Source: Neolentinus lepideus HHB14362 ss-1 (Eukaryota > Basidiomycota > Agaricomycetes > Gloeophyllales > Gloeophyllaceae). From it: 64,000 bases of DNA. Of this stretch, positions 57,780 through 64,000 are shown piece after piece; position 1 is the stretch's first letter, and the number at the start of each line of letters is the position of its first letter. The position numbers and the translations under genes are program-made. The stretch spans positions 1,406,696 to 1,470,695 of the forward strand of contig KV425551.1 of the NCBI GenBank assembly GCA_001632425.1, read 5' to 3'. Below the pieces are notes generated by a model. That model saw nothing but the letters and a program-made list of their open reading frames with translations. It made no database searches and had not been told where the DNA came from.

Positions 57780-59478
57780 ATGGATGACTTAGGCCAGAAC
57801 AACAAGGGCAACGTCGGCTCTCGTAACGTTGAAAAGAAGGACTCTGCAGGTGTCAATGTCACCGTTGCTGTAGCGGAGCTTGGCGTTGGGTCAGGGCATG
57901 TATTGGTGGAGGAAGGAGCAGATGCGGCCTTGCGATACGCCAGCGCGAGCGTTATTCAGGTAGACGATGTGCTTAACCGTCGTCTCCGTCGGAAGATAGA
58001 TCTACATGTTCTTCCGTGGCTCTGTGGTCTGTATGTGCTGCAGTACCTTGACAAAGGCGTGTAAGTCGTATTTTTGCTGTCCAATCTGTATCCTACTGAT
58101 GCCGTCTCACTATCTGTCAGTCTTTCATACGCTGGGGTCATGGGTATCCAAAACGATGCACACCTGACGGCTAGCGACTACAATTGGCTGGGTTCCATCT
58201 ACTATGCCGGTTATCTCGCGTTCGTCCCTATTCACAACCGCCTCTTTCAAGTATTTCCTCCTTCGAAATACATCGCCTGCTGCATGGTTGCCTGGGGAAT
58301 TGTCCTATCCACCATGACCGTCTGCACACCTTCGCTGGTCTAATGGTTCAACGAACCGTGCTCGGTGCACTTGAGGCATCCATCAATTGTGGCTTCACCC
58401 TAATCACGGCAGCATGGTATAGGAAATACGAGCATGCTAGCCGTGTGGGGCTGTGGTCCAGTTGCACAGGCGTGGCCACGATTATTGGGGGGATAATAGC
58501 GTACGGGTGTCTCGACGGCGAGGAAAAACACCCGAACGCGAAATTCTCCGGCTGGAAGATACTTGCACTGTGCACGGGCCTTTTGTCCGTCGTCTACGGC
58601 ACCTGCATGTTATATTTCATGGCCGGATCAATCGTGACTGCCCGGTTCTTCACTAGCGAGGAGAAGACGCTTGCCGTAGAGCGTCTGAGAAACAATCACC
58701 AGGGCGTAGGATCTAACAAATATAAGGCATACCAAGCAAAAGAAGCATGGCTTGATTGCAGGGTCAGTCCATGTGCTCCCTCGTACGTGATCTGGTAATA
58801 ATTGCCAAGTAGACTTGGATGTATGTGGTTTTCGTACTCTCCGCCCAAAGCCCAGCAGGTGGACTGGTTCTTCTGTCGTCAATCTTAATCAAGTCAATCG
58901 GATTCGATAGCAAGACGACCCTACTTTTATCCATCCCGCAAGGCGTCGTAGCCATTCTGGCGAATATCGGGTTTGGATATCTAGCAGACAAAACAAAACA
59001 GAGAAGTGGAGCGGCCATCCTGGCGGGTCTACTGTCATTGTTTGCTGCGTGCCTCCTCTTCGGTCCCGGAAACGTGGGGCCATACTACAGGCAGTACGGT
59101 CAATTAATCGCGTATTTTATCATGTCCGGGACAAGTTCTACATCTTGGTATATTGTCATATCCATGATGTCTTCCAACGTTCTCGGGACGACAAAGAAGA
59201 CTTCTCTAAACGCCATTGTCTTCGTGACACTTGGTGTTGCCTACTTTGCCGGTCCACAAACGTTCCGCGATCCCCCATACTATCATAGTGGGAAGGTCAC
59301 TATCATCGTTCTATGGATAGTATCCATCCTCGTCCTCCTCGGATTTCACATCCTGAACCGATTGGAGAATAGAAGACGTGACCGATTGCTCGCAGAGAAA
59401 GGAAACGTTGAGATGACGAACATCGAGTTCATGGATCTAACGGACAAGGAGAACACATTATTCCGTTACGTCGTATAA
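57780..59478 (+). CDS. MFS anion transporter (allantoate permease/Dal5-like), frameshifted
   Basis: Twelve-helix major facilitator of the anion:cation symporter group, which imports small carboxylates such as allantoate or nicotinate. Segments are 57780..58060, 58121 to about 58328, then another frame to 58762, and 58813..59478. The start MDDLGQNNKG leads to RRKIDLHVLPWLCGLYVLQY then LDKGVLSYAGVMGIQNDAHL and YNWLGSIYYAGYLAF, the family's first two helices. At about 58325-58330 the frame slips: one frame ends GIVLSTMTVC and the next frame continues TFAGLMVQRTVLGALEASIN. One base appears to be missing; no splice site explains it. Everything after is intact to FRYVV and stop. This is either an assembly error or a recent null allele. 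Confidence 0.85.
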
Positions 59479-59702
59479 CCTGCTTGGCCCCGCTACATAG
59501 TCCTGGGGGTTAGACGCCCTGAAGCAGGCAAGGACATGCTGCTCGATTCTCCGAGCCTGTGACTGACATAAGTTGAGCAGTCTGGGCAGTTGCGCATGAA
59601 CACACACGAGGAGAGCTCTTCGAAAGGTCATGTCGATTAATCGTGTCAAGGAAAGTCCAATGTAGTCCGAACTAGTAATCCCAAAAATTTGTACAGTCAT
59701 TC

Positions 59703-61673
59703 TCAACCGATCCTCATACTCCCTAAGCGCGGTAAGGGGTCCCGGCTAGTGGAACGATCTCTTCTGCGACCCATTTCATCCGTTAAGCTGCTCAATCTCC
59801 TAGATTCTCGTTTCCTGGTGTCAGCAGCTGACACCCTTAGTGAGCCACCCCTAACATCCTCATCTCGGAAGTTGACATTCTTCGGCGAAGAGCTACTACG
59901 GCTCGAGTCTCCCGAATAGTGAAAACCGCTCGATACGCTTCTGCGGTATTCACTACGGGACGGAGAACTCTCGATCGGAGATGATGTACCGTAAGTCATC
60001 CAAGGTTGTATGGAGAACGTAGGTACCATCATAGTCGGGGACGGGCTGGGAGCATATCCGTGAGGGATCGCTTGTGCCTGACGTCCGCGCATTGTCGGAA
60101 CCTTCGTGTTCTCCGGATCAAGAAGCTTTTGCAGAGCAAAGAGGCACATCATCGCGTCGTTTCCTGAATTGTGCAGTGTGCACTGCACGTCGACTTTCAG
60201 GGAGGCCAAAAGATTTCCAAGAGAGAGGGTGGAGCCCTGTCGGCGTGCTTGGCCCGATTTCATGTCTGTCATGGGACCCCGATATCCAGCGTTAAACAAC
60301 TCGCGCTCGAAAGACGCAGTGTCAATGATGAGCATATTCGGCGGAATCCCTGGGTTAACGGTCAGCAGGATGGACATTTTCCCTTGAGTAGCGAACATAC
60401 TGAGTTTCATTTCCTCGAAACGTGCGAGATCTCCACTCGCGCCATGAGCCACGAGAACCAGTGTGTTCGGCTGGGACTCGGAACTAGGGCTTGCTAGACT
60501 ACTGTGATTGCGATTCAGATCGAATGTAAGGAATCGTAAATGAAGGCGACTAACCTGATGATTGCTTGGATGATTTGTGGGAGTTTAGCCTTCGGAATGA
60601 CTTGACTCTCGCCGAACTAGATGCCAATTTAAGTGAAGGGCTCAAGAGGGTAATTGAGGGTCCTACTGCATACTGAAGAATTCGTCAATATTATAACGAA
60701 CACTATCAGAATAGAAGACATGCACGCACCTGCCAGGGGAAGGTCGGCTGATACCTATTCACCAATTTATCGACGTATTCTGCGACGATATAGTGGCCTT
60801 TTCTAATAGACTTTTGATGACTGATAGGCAAAGGAGAATGAGGAGATGTGCTAACCTGTAGTTTGTATCCGGCACGGGCGGCCATGCACCCACACTTCAA
60901 ACAGAATCTATGTCTGACTGTGCCCAGAATAGACACTGGGCAGATATGGCTTACGCGTCAAGATGACCGCATCGTACTGCAGCATAGCCCCACTCAAGAC
61001 AGCTCGAAGTATTCCGTTCCGACCATTCAAAGTCAATCGCTAGGAATGTCTTGTCCTTCTTTTCCCACAACTCGCGAATAGCTTTGGGTTCACCACTTTT
61101 CACTCGGACCCTATAAGCAGCTTGAGCAGCGGCGGGTAACGTGGAAAAGACCTTCTTGTACGACGACCAATCGGAGACAGTACGCAGATGCCTTTGACCT
61201 GTTTCGAACGGGCTGATTTTCAGAATATTGTCGACCGCCGGTAGCGTCTCTCCGAATCTGCAGCAGCGGTGTCACTTGGCTGTAAGGACCATTCGCCGGT
61301 GACTATACCTTGTCTTTATCATCTTCTGGAATGCACCAACAGAAGTCATCCGCGTCACGACGTGCGCCCTGCCGGTCCATGCGTCCGTGACTACGATGAC
61401 CGGCCAAGAGAATGACAAGAACTCTTCGAACGATTCGAACATGACACCCCAGGACCGATCATACCTAAATACCCGATCAGCGTTTGACGAGTTTACGAAC
61501 ATTAATCGCGACGCACCATGGGATGCCGTAGAGCTGAAAGTGCCCCATGTATGCCGAGTACACCTAACAACAGCCACATATTGGATCCACATCCGAGGTG
61601 GATCCCGCTGCGTACGTACCGAGTGTAGGTCATATTCCCAACCGCGAGGGTCCACAAGTTGAAAGTCGCCCAT
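59703..61673 (-). CDS. Gfd2/YDR514C-like RNase H-fold protein
   Basis: Exons are 61673..61620, 61563..61517, 61464..61309, 61257..60955, 60894..60856, 60802..60730, 60616..60555 and 60501..59703, giving 510 residues in phase. The N-terminal part (VYSAYMGHFQLYGIPWYDRS, WGVMFESFEEFLSFSWPVIV) is conserved-looking. The domain at about residues 155-355 resembles Gfd2/YDR514C, a DEDDh-exonuclease-like fold: FLAIDFEWSERNTSSCLEWG (first acidic pair), WPPVPDTNYRKGHYIVAEYV, LVLVAHGASGDLARFEEMKL (third acid), MLIIDTASFERELFNAGY and VDVQCTLHNSGNDAMMCLFA (His and Asp). The C-terminal 150 residues are Ser/Arg-rich and disordered. Yeast Gfd2 is linked to mRNA export, but its activity is unproven, so function here is open. 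Confidence 0.78.
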
Positions 61674-62775
61674 GACTCAGTCCTTGCCTAGGGTTACCGC
61701 AGCACAACAGAAGTCCGGCTTTTATAGAGTTGCTATGACAGGTGTTACTCTTTACGACTCAGTTAATAGTGTTTGGGACAGCGTTAACCACAACCGGGGG
61801 TAGTGAAAGCAAGAGGCCAGCAAAGTGTCTTATTATCACGGCAGAGGAAGGCGGTACACATGTCAGGTCATAGATTTGACGGAGAAGGCCCGCGCAGGGC
61901 GCGTGTAGCCCCGCATCTTGTCATTCATCGCATCCATCTGCGCTAGACTCCTGTACCCCGGCTCTTGCAGACTACCGTTGAAATGTATCGCTCATGTTCG
62001 ATATGCAATGGACGTGATTGACAGACGCGTAAGTAAGGTTCGGAACAGATCGTACAAGACATTCAATATTCAATATTCAAGGAGCAGTGACGACGATCCG
62101 AGATCTAGACAAGACTTACACAGGGGCACGCAATATCTCGTGTCCGGATCACTCAAATCGCGTCAGTCAAATCCTTCGTCCTACTGGATTTTGAATGTGC
62201 ACTTTCATCTGCACGCTGGGGCAGGCCGACCCCTCAGACAGAACTCAGAAACATAGGCCTAGGGATGGTCGTACAGTCTCTATGACGGTGGCAGTATCAA
62301 ATCGATCTAGGTGTCCCTCGTCAGGGTCGGGCTGTCTTCCATTTCCCGCTAAGATTCCGTCCAAAGGATCACCGACGCAACAATCGCAATCTCGACTGGA
62401 AGGGGCCCCAAACCGAAGTCGCGGACCCGCCTCACGAAACGCAAAGGAAGAAGAAACTATCGATTGCCAAAGCAAATACAGAGCTTACTGAAAATACAGA
62501 GCGAGATGCAGGCGAATACATTGACAGACGTATGCATGGTGGCTGCCACAAGTGCGAGAACCAAAATCCGAATTAAAGCGATGAGGGGCGAAAACAGCCC
62601 GCCCCAATAACGTGTGTGATGTGACGAACGAATATGCAAGCACTAGGGCTTAAAACGTGCAAAGTGACAACCAACAACACCATGAATGAAGGGGTACCCG
62701 GTGAATAGTCCAAGACTGGAGGCAGCGTCGTTCCAATAGGACAGGTCGTCTGAGGTCGTAACGGTAATCGTTGTA
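61674..62775. other. Intergenic region, no gene seen
   Basis: 1.1 kb between the RNase H-fold gene start and the RhoGEF stop, both minus strand. Frames are short on both strands. It should hold the promoter of the upstream-reading gene. Confidence 0.45.
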
Positions 62776-64000
62776 TCATGAGCGCAGGAACGCAGCATTG
62801 TCCTGCGCGCGATCGCATTTTGCTGCTATACGCGTAGCGCCTTCCAAGGCGCGCTCAACCAGAGCACGAGACGGCGAGGAGGCAGGCACATGATTGAGTA
62901 GATCTGCACCTAGTGTCAGGATAGCTGGCCACACCTTCCGAGACTGAACGCACCTTTGTACTGCAGCACATACCGCATCACCCTCTGCACCGGCTGGATC
63001 GCCAGGTCCCTCACAGTAGGCTTTTTCCGCTTCTTCTCCTTCTCCTCCCCCTCATCCTCCACAGCAGCCAAAAAGAACGTGCTCCCGCTCTTATTATGCT
63101 TCCTCTTCCCGACCAGGCGCAGCGTAGACCCATCGCCACCATTCCCAGGCATCGCAACAAAATTCCCGAGCGCAGGCATACTCTTCCTCCACGAGCTGCT
63201 CGACTTTTTCCCGCCCACGGAGATGGCGTTCACATTCAGCGGGGCGAGCGGAAACTTGAGCCCCGAGCCGAGCGCAGCAGTGAACATCCCATCGCCAGCA
63301 TACGAGACGCTCCGCGCACTCTGCCTGCCCTCTCGCGGAGGAAACAGCCCGCGCTTGCTGCGGCCCCGCGCAGCCGGCTCGGCGAAGAGCGTGCCGACGA
63401 TCCCGCACCACGCCACGAACGACGCCTCCAGCTCGTCCTCGCACCCGAGGAACGCGGCGGACACGCCGTACGGAGTCGGGTCGGTGATGAGATGCGCGAG
63501 GAACGAGTTTGACGCGGCGAGCAGCGCGGGGAGGTACGTCAGCAACAGCGGTGATGGCGGTGTCTGTGTCTATTCGTAGATGATATATCAGGCTCGAAGA
63601 AGAAGAAAAAAACAGTATACGTACCTCGCCGTCCATCAAATCCCGCAGGCACCGCAGATAATTCCTCTCCGTCCTCACCAGCTCGCGACAACACATCCTC
63701 GTCCTCCGAATCTCCAACCACTCCTCCCTTCCCTCGCCCCACACCTCGTCCTCCTCGTCGTCCTCCTCATCCTCGTCGTCCTCATCCGCCTGGGGACCGT
63801 ACACCAACCCGCTCCCCCGCGGGTCATAGCTGCACCGCCACCGACTCCCGCTGCGCACGCTCCCCTCCTGGCTCGGGCTCGTCGTCAGCGCAATCCCAAC
63901 GCCCATCTCCTCCTCCTCCCCGTCGGCCCACTCGCCCCCCTCCGGCCAGCTCATCATGCTCAGCACCGCGCTCCCCGCGCGGCTCCTGCTCGGCCCGCTC
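62776..64000 (-). CDS. RhoGEF (DH domain) protein, 5' end outside window
   Basis: Exons visible are 64000..63625 (open at the right edge), 63569..62954 and 62909..62776 with stop TGA. The DH domain starts RMCCRELVRTERNYLRCLRD, continues LLLTYLPALLAASNSFLAHL, and its last helix reads TVRDLAIQPVQRVMRYVLQY, the diagnostic PVQRVxRY block that contacts Rho GTPases. Between them lies a Gly/Ser/Lys-rich insertion of about 100 residues. Upstream is a strongly acidic run of Asp and Glu. After the DH domain only about 45 residues remain, so there is no PH domain downstream, unlike most Dbl proteins. Likely activates a Rho or Cdc42 GTPase in polarity or wall control. Confidence 0.85.

Overview
This window is nuclear DNA of a filamentous basidiomycete, most likely a mushroom-forming Agaricomycete. 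The evidence is: genes broken by many introns of about 45-100 bases with GT-AG ends; single-copy eukaryotic housekeeping genes (SIN3, gamma-COP, pantothenate kinase, casein kinase 1, NTE1, class III chitin synthase); a fungal SHO1 osmosensor; and a dense family of F-box/leucine-rich proteins of the kind expanded in wood and litter fungi. No genus can be fixed by eye. I found no tRNA, rRNA, CRISPR array or intact transposon. One assembly gap of 455 N lies at 25369-25823.

Layout, left to right. 1-6050: the 5' part of SIN3 (minus strand, running off the left edge), a decayed copy of its PAH1 region, a relic of an F-box/LRR gene, a long imperfect inverted repeat, and an unrecognised membrane-anchored low-complexity protein. 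7459-18168: a housekeeping block with SHO1 (+), an RNF10-type RING protein (-), the splicing factor WBP11 (+, sharing a 422-base divergent promoter with RNF10), an F-box gene (+), an FHIT-type HIT hydrolase (+) and an unknown protein with C-terminal membrane segments (-). 18520-31110: an accessory block of six F-box/LRR genes. They form three pairs of paralogues (here A/A', B/B', C/C'), and the two members of each pair lie on opposite strands. 31966-33624: an unusual protein with three homeodomains.

34399-54021: a second housekeeping block with pantothenate kinase (-), gamma-COP (-), casein kinase 1 (-), class III chitin synthase (+, 20 exons) and NTE1 phospholipase (+, 22 exons). 54174-64000: a FAD amine oxidase with a hydrophobic C-terminal tail (-), an eighth F-box gene (+), an MFS anion transporter carrying a one-base frameshift (+), a Gfd2/YDR514C-type RNase H-fold protein (-) and a RhoGEF that runs off the right edge (-).

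There are no operons. Functional links are loose: SHO1, casein kinase 1, RhoGEF and chitin synthase fit cell-wall, stress and polarity control; gamma-COP, NTE1 and pantothenate kinase fit membrane traffic and lipid/CoA supply; the F-box genes probably supply substrate receptors for SCF ubiquitin ligases. All exon joins were read by eye from splice signals, reading phase and family similarity. For every gene with internal introns the exon lengths sum to a whole number of codons, except gamma-COP (one base short), the frameshifted MFS gene, and NTE1, where most exon ends were placed only approximately.
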